A DNA stretch of 64,000 nt, from the NCBI RefSeq assembly GCF_000716715.1, contig NZ_JNYJ01000037.1, forward strand, positions 1 through 64,000. The letters run 5' to 3'. The notes below the pieces were generated by a model. The model saw only the letters and a program-made list of their open reading frames with translations, had not been told where the DNA came from and did no database searches. Made by a program: the position numbers and the translations under genes. The DNA is from Dactylosporangium aurantiacum. Its GTDB lineage: Bacteria; Actinomycetota; Actinomycetes; Mycobacteriales; Micromonosporaceae. The stretch's first letter is position 1. Each line of letters opens with the position of its first letter. Below are positions 43,230 through 51,053 of the stretch, piece after piece.

Positions 43230-44345
43230 GTGCGAACGGGTGTGTGGCTGGTAGGCGCGCGCGGTTCCGTCGCCGTCACCAGCATCGTCGGCGCTGCCGC
43301 TGTGCGCGCCGGGCTCACCGAGCCGATCGGTTGTGTCACCGAGCATCCGGTGCTGCGCAGCGACGCGCTGCCCGCCTTCGGCGACCTCGTCTTCGGCGGT
43401 CACGACATCGCCACCATCAGCGTGGTGAAGAAGGCCGAGGCCCTCGCCGAGTCCGGGGTGGTGCCGGCCCGGCTGGTGGCGACCCTGCACTCGGAGCTGG
43501 CGGCGGTGGACGAGGAGATCCGTCCACTGCCGCACGGCACCGCCGCCGAGGTCGCCGCCGCGGTCACCGCCGACCTGCTGCACTTCCGGCGGCGGCACGG
43601 CCTGGCCCGGGTGGTGGTCGTCAACGTCGCCTCCACGGAGGCCGCGGCGGCGCCCCACCCCGCCCACACGAGCCTGGAGTCGCTGCGCGACGCGCTCGAC
43701 ACGCTGCCGCCCAGCGCGTTGATGGCGTACGCGGCCTTCGAGGCGGGCTGCGCCTTCGTCGACTTCACCCCGTCCACCGGCGCCCGCCTGCCCGCCCTGC
43801 ACGAGCTGGCCACGGCGAGCCGGGTGCCCTACGCCGGGCACGACGGCAAGACCGGCGAGACGCTGATCAAGTCGGTGCTGGCGCCGATGTTCGCCATGCG
43901 CAACCTGCGGGTGCGGTCCTGGTCCGGGACCAACCTGCTGGGCGGCGGCGACGGCGCGACCCTGGCCGAGCCCGCCGCCAACGCCGCGAAGTCGGCCAGC
44001 AAGCAGCGGGTGCTCAGCGAGACCCTCGGCTACCAGCCCGACGGCCACACCCGCATCGAGTACGTGCCCGACATCGGCGACTTCAAGACCGCCTGGGACC
44101 TCATCACGTTCGCCGGGTTCCTCGGCACGCCGATGCGGATGGAGTTCACCTGGCACGGCTGCGACTCCGCGCTCGCCGCGCCGCTGGTGCTGGACCTGGC
44201 CCGGCTCACCGCCGCCGCGCACGGTGCCGGGCGGGTCGGGCCGCTGACCGAGCTGGCGTTCTTCTTCAAGGACCCGCTCGGCGAGGTCGACCACGCGCTC
44301 GGCGCGCAGTTCGAGGCCCTCGCCACGTTCGTGCGGTCGCTGTGA
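43230..44345 (+). CDS. myo-Inositol-1-phosphate-synthase-like cyclase (first gene of Ebo-type operon)
   Basis: A 371-aa NAD-dependent sugar-phosphate cyclase of the inositol-3-phosphate synthase superfamily. It has the Rossmann motif GARGSVA (residues 8-14), HDGKTGETLIKS near 200-212, GTNLLGGGDG, the Lys pair in KSASKQRV, and YVPDIGDFKTAWD near 278-290. The equivalent blocks in true inositol synthase carry catalytic Lys and Asp residues. It probably cyclises a hexose phosphate (or a close analogue) to a cyclitol phosphate. GTG 43230 has GGAGGG upstream; the frame extends further but without a fold. Its stop overlaps the prenyltransferase start. It occupies the place of the dehydroquinate-synthase-like EboD of other Ebo operons. 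Confidence 0.88.
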   Translation: MRTGVWLVGARGSVAVTSIVGAAAVRAGLTEPIGCVTEHPVLRSDALPAFGDLVFGGHDIATISVVKKAEALAESGVVPARLVATLHSELAAVDEEIRPLPHGTAAEVAAAVTADLLHFRRRHGLARVVVVNVASTEAAAAPHPAHTSLESLRDALDTLPPSALMAYAAFEAGCAFVDFTPSTGARLPALHELATASRVPYAGHDGKTGETLIKSVLAPMFAMRNLRVRSWSGTNLLGGGDGATLAEPAANAAKSASKQRVLSETLGYQPDGHTRIEYVPDIGDFKTAWDLITFAGFLGTPMRMEFTWHGCDSALAAPLVLDLARLTAAAHGAGRVGPLTELAFFFKDPLGEVDHALGAQFEALATFVRSL

Positions 44346-45235
44346 GCACCCCCGCCGCCCGACCCGGCGGGCAGGTCCTCGACTGGCGGACGCTCGCCGA
44401 GCTGGTGCGGGCGCCCGCGGCGCTGAGCGTGCCGGGTGACGTCGTCGCGGGGGCCGCCGCCGCGGGCACCCTGGGGCCGCGCACGCCGCTGCTCGCCTCC
44501 TCATCCGTCCTGCTGTACTGGGCGGGCATGGCCGCCAACGACTGGTCCGACCGCGACCTGGACGCAGTCGAACGACCGGAGCGGCCGATCCCGTCGGGCC
44601 GCGTCACACCCGGGGCCGCGTTCGGGGTCGCGGCCGGCCTGACCGCCGCGGGCGTCGCGCTCGCCGGGCTGGCCGGCGGCCGCCGCGCCCTCGCCGTCGC
44701 CGTGCCGCTCGCCGGCACCGTGTGGGCCTACGACCTCAAGCTCAAGAACACCCCGGCGGGACCGGCGGCGATGGCGGCCTGCCGCGCGCTGGACGTGCTC
44801 CTCGGCGCGAGCGGCGGGCGCCTGCGCCGGGCCGTGTACCCGGCGGCGACGGTGTTCGCGCACACGTACACCGTGACCGCGCTGTCCCGCGCCGAGGTCC
44901 ACGGCTCCACGCCGTCGCTGCCCGCCGCCACGCTGGCCGGGTCCGCCGCGGTGGCGGTGTCGGCGGCGCTGCCGTCGCGGCGCCCCGGATGGCGGTCGCT
45001 GATCCCGCTCGCGCTGTCCGGCTGGTACGCGAAACGCTACGGTGAGGCGCAGCTGCGGGCTCTCGAGAAACCGACCGCGGGCAACATCCGGGCGTCGGTC
45101 GGGGCCGGGATCGTCAACCTGCCGACGCTGCAGGGCGCGCTCACCGCACGGGCCGGCGCACCGATCGCCGGGATCGCCGTCGCGGCCGCCGCGCCGCTGG
45201 GCCGGCACCTCGCGAAACGGCTGTCACCGACATGA
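44342..45235 (+). CDS. eboC: UbiA-family prenyltransferase (SCO3242/EboC type)
   Basis: A 297-aa membrane prenyltransferase with about eight helices. The first Asp-rich motif is ANDWSDRDLDA (residues about 63-73) and the second is YDLKLKNT (about 129-136), both intact for binding Mg-prenyl-diphosphate. This sequence type matches the SCO3242 family encoded next to inositol-synthase-like genes in Streptomyces. It would transfer a polyprenyl group to the cyclitol-type product of the operon at the membrane. It starts at GTG in a GTGA overlap with the cyclase gene and ends in an ATGA overlap with the next gene. Confidence 0.88.
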   Translation: MSTPAARPGGQVLDWRTLAELVRAPAALSVPGDVVAGAAAAGTLGPRTPLLASSSVLLYWAGMAANDWSDRDLDAVERPERPIPSGRVTPGAAFGVAAGLTAAGVALAGLAGGRRALAVAVPLAGTVWAYDLKLKNTPAGPAAMAACRALDVLLGASGGRLRRAVYPAATVFAHTYTVTALSRAEVHGSTPSLPAATLAGSAAVAVSAALPSRRPGWRSLIPLALSGWYAKRYGEAQLRALEKPTAGNIRASVGAGIVNLPTLQGALTARAGAPIAGIAVAAAAPLGRHLAKRLSPT

Positions 45236-46092
45236 GCCTGCGGTTCGGGTACGGGACGAACGGCTTCAGCAACCACCGCCTCGACGACGCGCTGACCGTC
45301 ATCGCCGGGCTCGGCTACACCGGGGTGGCCCTGACGCTGGACCACCATCATCTGGACCCGTACGACAGCAACCTGTGGCGGCACGTCCGCGCGCTCGGGC
45401 AGCGGCTGCAGGAGCTCGGCCTCGGCGTCGTCATCGAGACCGGCGCCCGGTTCCTGCTCGACCCGTGGCACAAGCACGCGCCGACGCTGCAGGACGACGA
45501 GCCCGAGGCGCGCGTCGACTTCCTGCGCCGGGCCGTGCGCATCGGCGCCGACCTCGGCGCGGAGGCGGTCAGCTTCTGGGCCGGGGTGCGCCCGCCCGGG
45601 CTGCCGCCGGACGTCGCGTGGCGGCGGCTCGTCACCGGCTGCGCCGAGGTGCTCGCCGCCGCCGAGGGCGCGGAGATGATGCTCGGGTTCGAGCCCGAGC
45701 CCGGGATGCTCGTCGAGTCGATCACGGACTGGGAGCGGCTGCGCGCCGACCTCGGCGCGCCCGTCCACTTCGGCCTGACCCTGGACATCGGCCACTGCCG
45801 CTGCCTGGAGCCGTGGCCCGCCGACGAGTGCGTCCGGCGCGTCGCCGGGCAGCTGGTCAACGTGCAGATCGACGACATGCGCCGCGGGGTGCACGAGCAC
45901 CTCGAGTTCGGCACCGGCGAGGTCGACTTCCCGGCGGTGCTGCGGGCCCTCACCGAGACCGACTACGGCGGCCTGGTCGCCGTCGAGCTGCCCCGGCACA
46001 GCCACGCCGCGCCCGCCGTGGCCCGGGACTCCCTCGCGTTCCTGCGCGCCGCCGAAGCGCAGGCACTGGACCGATTCCAGGAGGTGCCATGA
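45232..46092 (+). CDS. Sugar phosphate isomerase/epimerase (xylose-isomerase-like TIM barrel)
   Basis: A 286-aa AP-endonuclease-2-like TIM barrel. Metal ligands are visible in GFEPEPGM (Glu), LTLDIGHC (Asp, His), NVQIDDM (Asp) and VAVELPRHSH (Glu). It begins LRFGYGTNGFSNHRL. It probably isomerises or epimerises the cyclitol or a sugar precursor. ATGA overlaps join it on both sides, so it is translated as part of the seven-gene operon. A second TIM-barrel gene of a different type (EboE) lies three genes downstream. Confidence 0.85.
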   Translation: MSLRFGYGTNGFSNHRLDDALTVIAGLGYTGVALTLDHHHLDPYDSNLWRHVRALGQRLQELGLGVVIETGARFLLDPWHKHAPTLQDDEPEARVDFLRRAVRIGADLGAEAVSFWAGVRPPGLPPDVAWRRLVTGCAEVLAAAEGAEMMLGFEPEPGMLVESITDWERLRADLGAPVHFGLTLDIGHCRCLEPWPADECVRRVAGQLVNVQIDDMRRGVHEHLEFGTGEVDFPAVLRALTETDYGGLVAVELPRHSHAAPAVARDSLAFLRAAEAQALDRFQEVP

Positions 46093-46685
46093 ACCTGTAC
46101 GACTCCCTCACCGCCGAGCTGACGGACACGGTGTGGCTCGACACGGCGCTCGAGACCGTGGCCCGGCAGCCCTCGGCGATCGGCCGGCTCTTCCCCGCCG
46201 CCGGCCGCCGCTGCGGGCGGTGGGCCCTCACCGGGCTGCCCGGCTGGACCGTCGACGACGCGGCCCGGGTCCTCCTGCTGACCCGCATGCCCGCAAGCGC
46301 CCTGCAGACCGAGCTGGAGCCGCTCTACCGGTACGGTGACGGCGCGGAGAAGCGGGCCGTGCTGCGGGCGCTGCCGCTGCTGCCGCCGCAGGACGCCGCG
46401 CCGGGGATCCTGCTCGACGCGTTGCGCACGAACGACACCCGGCTCGTCGCCGCCGCGCTCGGCCCCGCCGCCGCGTGCCTGCCCGACGCCGCGTGGCGGC
46501 AGGGCGTGCTGAAGGCGGTCTTCATGGGCCTGCCGCTGGCCGCCGTCGCCGACCTCGACACGCGCGCCGACGCCGAGCTCGCCACCATGCTCGCCGGGCT
46601 CGTCGAGGAGCGCACCGCCGCCGGGCGCGCCGTCGCCGAGGACGCCATGGCGCTGTTGCACCGTCTTCAGGAGAGGGTCTCGTGA
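46089..46685 (+). CDS. eboA: EboA-domain protein
   Basis: A 198-aa soluble, helical, Ala/Leu-rich protein with HEAT-like repeating helices (RWALTGLPGW, YGDGAEKRAVLRALPLLP, RLVAAALGPAAACL). This is the pattern of EboA, the family-defining protein of unknown biochemical role in Ebo operons. No catalytic motif is seen. It is joined to both neighbours by overlapping start/stop codons. Identification rests on this helical pattern and the surrounding TatD, EboE, UbiA and phosphodiesterase genes. Confidence 0.8.
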   Translation: MNLYDSLTAELTDTVWLDTALETVARQPSAIGRLFPAAGRRCGRWALTGLPGWTVDDAARVLLLTRMPASALQTELEPLYRYGDGAEKRAVLRALPLLPPQDAAPGILLDALRTNDTRLVAAALGPAAACLPDAAWRQGVLKAVFMGLPLAAVADLDTRADAELATMLAGLVEERTAAGRAVAEDAMALLHRLQERVS

Positions 46686-47548
46686 TGCGCATCTTCGACC
46701 CGCACATCCACATGACGTCACGGACCACCGACGACTACGAGCGGATGGCCGCCGCCGGGGTCCGCGCGCTGGTCGAGCCGGCGTTCTGGCTCGGGCAGCC
46801 GCGCACCAGCGTCGGCTCGTTCACCGACTACTTCGACTCCCTCGTCGGGTGGGAGCCGTTCCGGGCCTCCCAGTTCGGCATCCGGCACCACTGCACGATC
46901 GCGCTCAACCCGAAGGAGGCCAACGACGCCCGCTGCCGCGAGGTGCTGCAGGTGCTGCCGCGGTACCTGGAGAAGGACGGCGTCGTCGCGGTCGGCGAGA
47001 TCGGCTACGACTCGATGACGCCGGAGGAGGACGAGGTGTTCGCCGCGCAGCTCGCCCTCGCCGTCGAGCACGAGCTGCCGGCGATGGTGCACACCCCGCA
47101 CCGCGACAAGGCCCGCGGCACCGACCGGACCCTCGCCGTCGTCCGCGAGTCGGGCATCGACCCGGGCCGGGTCGTCGTGGACCACCTCAACGAGGTCACC
47201 GTCGCGCGGGTCGCCGAGAGCGGCTGCTGGATGGGGTTCTCGATCTACCCCGACACGAAGATGACCCCGCAGCGGATGGTCGCCATCCTGCAGGAGCACG
47301 GCTTGGACCGGGTCCTGGTGAACTCGGCCGCCGACTGGGGCCGCTCCGACCCGCTGCTGACGCGGTACACCGGCGAGGCGATGCTGGCCGCCGGGTTCAG
47401 CGACGACGACGTCGACCGGGTGCTGTGGCGCAACCCGGTGGAGTTCTACGGCCAGTCCAAGCGGCTCGACGTCTCCGACCTCGACACCATCGGGGCTCCC
47501 CTGCCGGCGACCTTCGAGGGGAACTCGATCCTCCGCGGCGGGTCGTGA
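46685..47548 (+). CDS. eboB: TatD-like metal-dependent hydrolase (EboB type)
   Basis: A 287-aa amidohydrolase-fold protein. Metal ligands: DPHIH at residues 5-9, Glu in GEIGYD, His in MVHTPHRDK and VDHLNE, and Asp in NSAADWG. All are intact, so it should be an active hydrolase. A GTG at 46682 in a GTGA overlap is an alternative start to ATG 46685. It is followed by EboE in a TGATG overlap. Substrate unknown; in Ebo operons the TatD-like protein always accompanies EboA and EboE. Confidence 0.87.
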   Translation: MRIFDPHIHMTSRTTDDYERMAAAGVRALVEPAFWLGQPRTSVGSFTDYFDSLVGWEPFRASQFGIRHHCTIALNPKEANDARCREVLQVLPRYLEKDGVVAVGEIGYDSMTPEEDEVFAAQLALAVEHELPAMVHTPHRDKARGTDRTLAVVRESGIDPGRVVVDHLNEVTVARVAESGCWMGFSIYPDTKMTPQRMVAILQEHGLDRVLVNSAADWGRSDPLLTRYTGEAMLAAGFSDDDVDRVLWRNPVEFYGQSKRLDVSDLDTIGAPLPATFEGNSILRGGS

Positions 47549-48684
47549 TGCGGCTGCGACACCCCGACGGCCAGGTCGTGCACCTGGCCTACGGGACCAA
47601 TGTCCACCCGGCGGAGGACCTGCCGGGCATCCTCACGCAACTCGATGTCTACGCGGCCCGGGTCCGGTCGCACCTCGACACCGCCGTCCTCGGGCTCGGG
47701 CTGTGGCTCGCCGCGCCGGTCGCCGCCGCCCTCGCCGCGGAGCCGGTCCTGCGCCGCCGGCTGCGCCGCGAGCTGGACGTGCGCGGCCTGGAGGTGGTGA
47801 CCCTCAACGGGTTCCCCTACGAGGCGTTCCACGCGCCGGTGGTGAAGAAGGCCGTGTACCTGCCGGACTGGGCCGACCCGCGGCGGCTGCGGTACACCAT
47901 GGACCTCGCCCGGGTCCTCGTGGACCTGCTGCCCGACGACGCCGCGCGGGGCTCGATCTCGACGCTGCCGCTCGGCTGGCGCGACCCGTGGGACAGCCCG
48001 CAGGTCGGCGCGGTCAACCGGGCCCTGGACCAGCTCGCGTACGGGCTGTCGTTCCTGGACCGGCCGATCCGGGTCGCCTTCGAGCCGGAGCCCGGGTGCG
48101 TCATCGAGAACACCCTGCAGGCGACCGTGCACCTGTCCCGGGTCGACCCCAGGTACCTCGGCGTCTGCGTCGACCTCGCGCACCTCGCGTGCGCCTGGGA
48201 GGACCCGGTCACCGCGGTGCAGCGCCTCGCCCGGGCCGGGCTGCCGGTGGTGAAGGTGCAGGTGTCGGCGGCCCTGTCCGTCGACGACCCGGGCGCGCCG
48301 GCCCTCGCCGGGTACGTCGAGCCCCGTTTCATGCACCAGACCCGCTCCCGCGGCTGCGCGGCGTCGTTCGACGACCTCGACGAGGCGCTCGCCAGCGGGG
48401 CCGACGGCCCGTGGCGGGTGCACTACCACGTGCCGCTGCACGCCTCGCCCGAGCCGCCGCTGGAGGCGACCACCGGCGTGCTGCGGGCCGGCCTCGCGGT
48501 GCTGCTCGGCGGGCCTGTCGCCGGCTGCGACCACCTCGAGGTCGAGACGTACACCTGGGGCGTGCTGCCGCCGTCCCAGCGCCCCACCGGGCCGCAGCAG
48601 CTCGCCGCCGGGATGGCCGCCGAGCTCGCCTACGCCCGCGACACCCTGCACGACCTCGGTCTCAAGACGTTGGAGCCACGATGA
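47548..48684 (+). CDS. eboE: EboE metabolite-traffic TIM-barrel protein
   Basis: A 378-aa xylose-isomerase-like TIM barrel with the EboE N-terminal signature HLAYGTNVHPAEDLPG. Later blocks are TLNGFPYEAFHAPVVKK, FEPEPGCVIEN and GVCVDLAHLACAWEDP with metal-type Glu, Asp and His, and HYHVPLHA. In cyanobacteria Ebo genes are needed to move the scytonemin monomer towards the periplasm, so this protein is named for metabolite traffic. Its reaction is unknown. ATG 47548 overlaps the TatD stop by one base; the stop overlaps the next ATG. Confidence 0.87.
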   Translation: MRLRHPDGQVVHLAYGTNVHPAEDLPGILTQLDVYAARVRSHLDTAVLGLGLWLAAPVAAALAAEPVLRRRLRRELDVRGLEVVTLNGFPYEAFHAPVVKKAVYLPDWADPRRLRYTMDLARVLVDLLPDDAARGSISTLPLGWRDPWDSPQVGAVNRALDQLAYGLSFLDRPIRVAFEPEPGCVIENTLQATVHLSRVDPRYLGVCVDLAHLACAWEDPVTAVQRLARAGLPVVKVQVSAALSVDDPGAPALAGYVEPRFMHQTRSRGCAASFDDLDEALASGADGPWRVHYHVPLHASPEPPLEATTGVLRAGLAVLLGGPVAGCDHLEVETYTWGVLPPSQRPTGPQQLAAGMAAELAYARDTLHDLGLKTLEPR

Positions 48685-50054
48685 GCAAGCCCCTGCTGGT
48701 CCTCGACGTGGTCGGGCTGACGCCCCGGCTGCTGCCGCACATGCCGCGCCTGTCCGCGGTCGGCGCCGCGGTGCCGCTGCGGCCCGTGCTGCCCGCGGTC
48801 ACCTGCTCCGTGCAATCGACGTTCCTCACCGGGGCCATGCCGTCCGACCACGGAATCGTCGGCAACGGCTGGTACTTCCGGGACCTGGGCGAGATCTTCC
48901 TGTGGCGCCAGCACAACGCCCTCGTCGGCGGCGACAAGCTGTGGCACGCCGCCCGCCGGGTCAAGCCGGACTACACGGTGGCGAACGTGTGCTGGTGGTA
49001 CGCGATGGGCGCCGACGTCGACTGGACCGTGACCCCGCGCCCCATCTACTACGCCGACGGGCGCAAGGAGCCGGACTGCTACACGTTCCCGCCCGCGCTG
49101 CACGACGAGCTGACCGCCCGCCTCGGCGAGTTCCCGCTGTTCACGTACTGGGGACCCGGCGCCGGCATCCCGTCCTCGGAGTGGATCGCCAGGGCCGCCG
49201 AGCAGATCCTGGTCGACAAGTCGCCGGACCTGACCCTGGTGTACCTGCCGCACCTCGACTACGACCTCCAGCGCTTCGGCCCGTCCTCGCCGGAGGCCGC
49301 CAAGGCCGCCGCCGCGCTGGACAACGTCGTCGCTCCCCTGCTGGCGGCCGCCGCCGCGCGGGACGTCACGGTCGTCGTCCTCTCGGAGTACGGCATCACC
49401 GACGCGAGCCGCCCGGTCGACGTCAACCGCCTGCTGCGCGCCGAAGGGCTGCTCAACGTCTACACCCAGGACGGCATGGAGTACCTCGACCCGTGGACGT
49501 CGCGGGCCTTCGCGGTCGCCGACCACCAGGTCGCGCACGTGTACGTCCGCGACGCCGCCGACCTGCCGCTGGTGCAGAAGCTGTGCGCCGGCCTGCCCGG
49601 CGTCGGCGAGGTCCTCGACGCCGCCGGCAAGCAGCGCACCGGCCTGGACCACGAGCGCGCCGGCGAGCTGGTCCTGCTCGCCGAGCCCGACGCGTGGTTC
49701 ACGTACTACTACTGGCTCGACGACGCCCGCCGCCCCGACTTCGCGCAGCTGGTCGAGATCCACCGCAAGCCCGGCTACGACCCGGCGGAGCTGCTCTTCG
49801 ACCCGGCCGCCCCGGGCGCGGCGAAGGCCCGGGCCGGGGTCGCGCTGGCCCGCAAGAAGCTCGGGATGCGGTACATGATGAGCGTCGTCGGCCTGGACGC
49901 CGGCGCCCGGGCGGTCAAGGGCTCCCACGGGCTGCTGCCGTCCACGGTGGACGACGGGCCGGTGTGGATGTGCAGCGACCCGGCGGTGGCGCCCGAGTCG
50001 GTCGACGCGACGGACGTGAAGGGGCTGCTGCTGCGCCTCGCCGGACTGGCCTGA
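48681..50054 (+). CDS. eboF: Alkaline-phosphatase-superfamily phosphodiesterase (EboF type)
   Basis: A 457-aa nucleotide-pyrophosphatase-like enzyme, last gene of the operon. Metal Asp 9 (LVLDVVGL) and nucleophile Thr 41 (PAVTCSVQ) fit the family. The usual DxxGHxxGP block reads DYDLQRFGP (Gln for His) and the usual SDHG reads SEYG, near residue 236, while the final His site KGSHG near 416 is kept. Thus some standard metal ligands are replaced, perhaps changing chemistry. There is no signal peptide, so it is cytosolic. It may release a phosphate or diphosphate group in the Ebo pathway. The ATG is in an ATGA overlap with eboE. Confidence 0.85.
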   Translation: MSKPLLVLDVVGLTPRLLPHMPRLSAVGAAVPLRPVLPAVTCSVQSTFLTGAMPSDHGIVGNGWYFRDLGEIFLWRQHNALVGGDKLWHAARRVKPDYTVANVCWWYAMGADVDWTVTPRPIYYADGRKEPDCYTFPPALHDELTARLGEFPLFTYWGPGAGIPSSEWIARAAEQILVDKSPDLTLVYLPHLDYDLQRFGPSSPEAAKAAAALDNVVAPLLAAAAARDVTVVVLSEYGITDASRPVDVNRLLRAEGLLNVYTQDGMEYLDPWTSRAFAVADHQVAHVYVRDAADLPLVQKLCAGLPGVGEVLDAAGKQRTGLDHERAGELVLLAEPDAWFTYYYWLDDARRPDFAQLVEIHRKPGYDPAELLFDPAAPGAAKARAGVALARKKLGMRYMMSVVGLDAGARAVKGSHGLLPSTVDDGPVWMCSDPAVAPESVDATDVKGLLLRLAGLA

Positions 50055-50076
50055 CGGGCGGCTCAGGCGTGCGGGT

Positions 50077-50961
50077 TCAGCGGACGAGGAGCCAGGCGCC
50101 CTGCGCGACGGTCCAGTGCCGGGAGCGGAACGGGCCGGTCAGCTCGCCGTCGGCGTTGACGTGGAACGGCTCGCCCTCGATGCGGATGTCACGGCCGCGC
50201 AGGTGGGTCACGTCGTCCCGGCCGGGGTGGCGGCCCTTGCGCAGGGCGAGGGCGTAGCCGACCCGCGCGAGGGGCCCGACGGCGAACGAGACGGTGACGT
50301 CGGCGAGGCCGTCCGTCGGGTCCGCGGCGGGGCCGAGCGCACCGGTGCCGCCGGCGATCGTCGGGGCGTTGGACAGCCCCGCCATCAGCACCCGCCGCCG
50401 CCCGCGCGCCACCACGGCGCCGTCGACGGTGACCCGCAGCCGCCACCCCCGCGCGGTGAACCCGGCGAGGACCGCGCCGATCGGGAACGCGGCGATCTTC
50501 AGCCACCGCTTCAGCGGCCGGGCCTTCAACGCGGCCTCGGCGCCGGCACCGACGTGGACGGCGTTGACGACGACCCCGGCACCGTCGGCGACGATCAGGT
50601 CCGTCGGGCGCGCCGTGCCGGTCGCGGCGAGCCGGGCGGCGGCCGCGACGTCGTCGACGGGGATGCCGACGCCGCGGGCGAAGTCGTTGCCGGTGCCGAG
50701 CGGGATCAGGGCGACCTCGCACGTGCCGGCCTCGCCCCGGCGCAGCAGCGCGCCGACCATCGTGTGCAGCGAGCCGTCACCGCCGACGACCACCAGCCGG
50801 CGCCCGCGGCGCGCGTCGAGGATCCGGTCCACGTCGCCGGCGTCGCCGCAGGCCGCCGTCTCCACGTCGCCGGCGTCGCGCAGGACGGTCAGGACCGCCT
50901 CGACGGCATCGGCCTCGGTCCGCCCGGCGAGCTCGTTCGTGACGACCAGCACCCCGCTCAC
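50077..50961 (-). CDS. Diacylglycerol/sphingosine-kinase-family lipid kinase
   Basis: A 294-aa protein of the DAGK catalytic family. It has the nucleotide motif VVGGDGSLH (residues about 57-65) and PLGTGNDFARG (about 83-93), with a C-terminal beta-rich domain ending GEPFHVNADGELTGPF. It phosphorylates a lipid (diacylglycerol or similar) in the cytoplasm at the membrane. GTG 50961 gives the normal N-terminus; the frame is open upstream. It is convergent with the Ebo operon, 22 bp apart, and lies downstream of the large LuxR-type gene in the same direction. Confidence 0.88.
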   Translation of the reverse strand: MSGVLVVTNELAGRTEADAVEAVLTVLRDAGDVETAACGDAGDVDRILDARRGRRLVVVGGDGSLHTMVGALLRRGEAGTCEVALIPLGTGNDFARGVGIPVDDVAAAARLAATGTARPTDLIVADGAGVVVNAVHVGAGAEAALKARPLKRWLKIAAFPIGAVLAGFTARGWRLRVTVDGAVVARGRRRVLMAGLSNAPTIAGGTGALGPAADPTDGLADVTVSFAVGPLARVGYALALRKGRHPGRDDVTHLRGRDIRIEGEPFHVNADGELTGPFRSRHWTVAQGAWLLVR

Positions 50962-51053
50962 GATACGGGCTGCATGTGACGTGCGACGCCGCCGCGACCG
51001 GGTCGTACCGGAGAACGACCGCCGACGACCCGCGGGACGTGCGGCAGGCCCCC

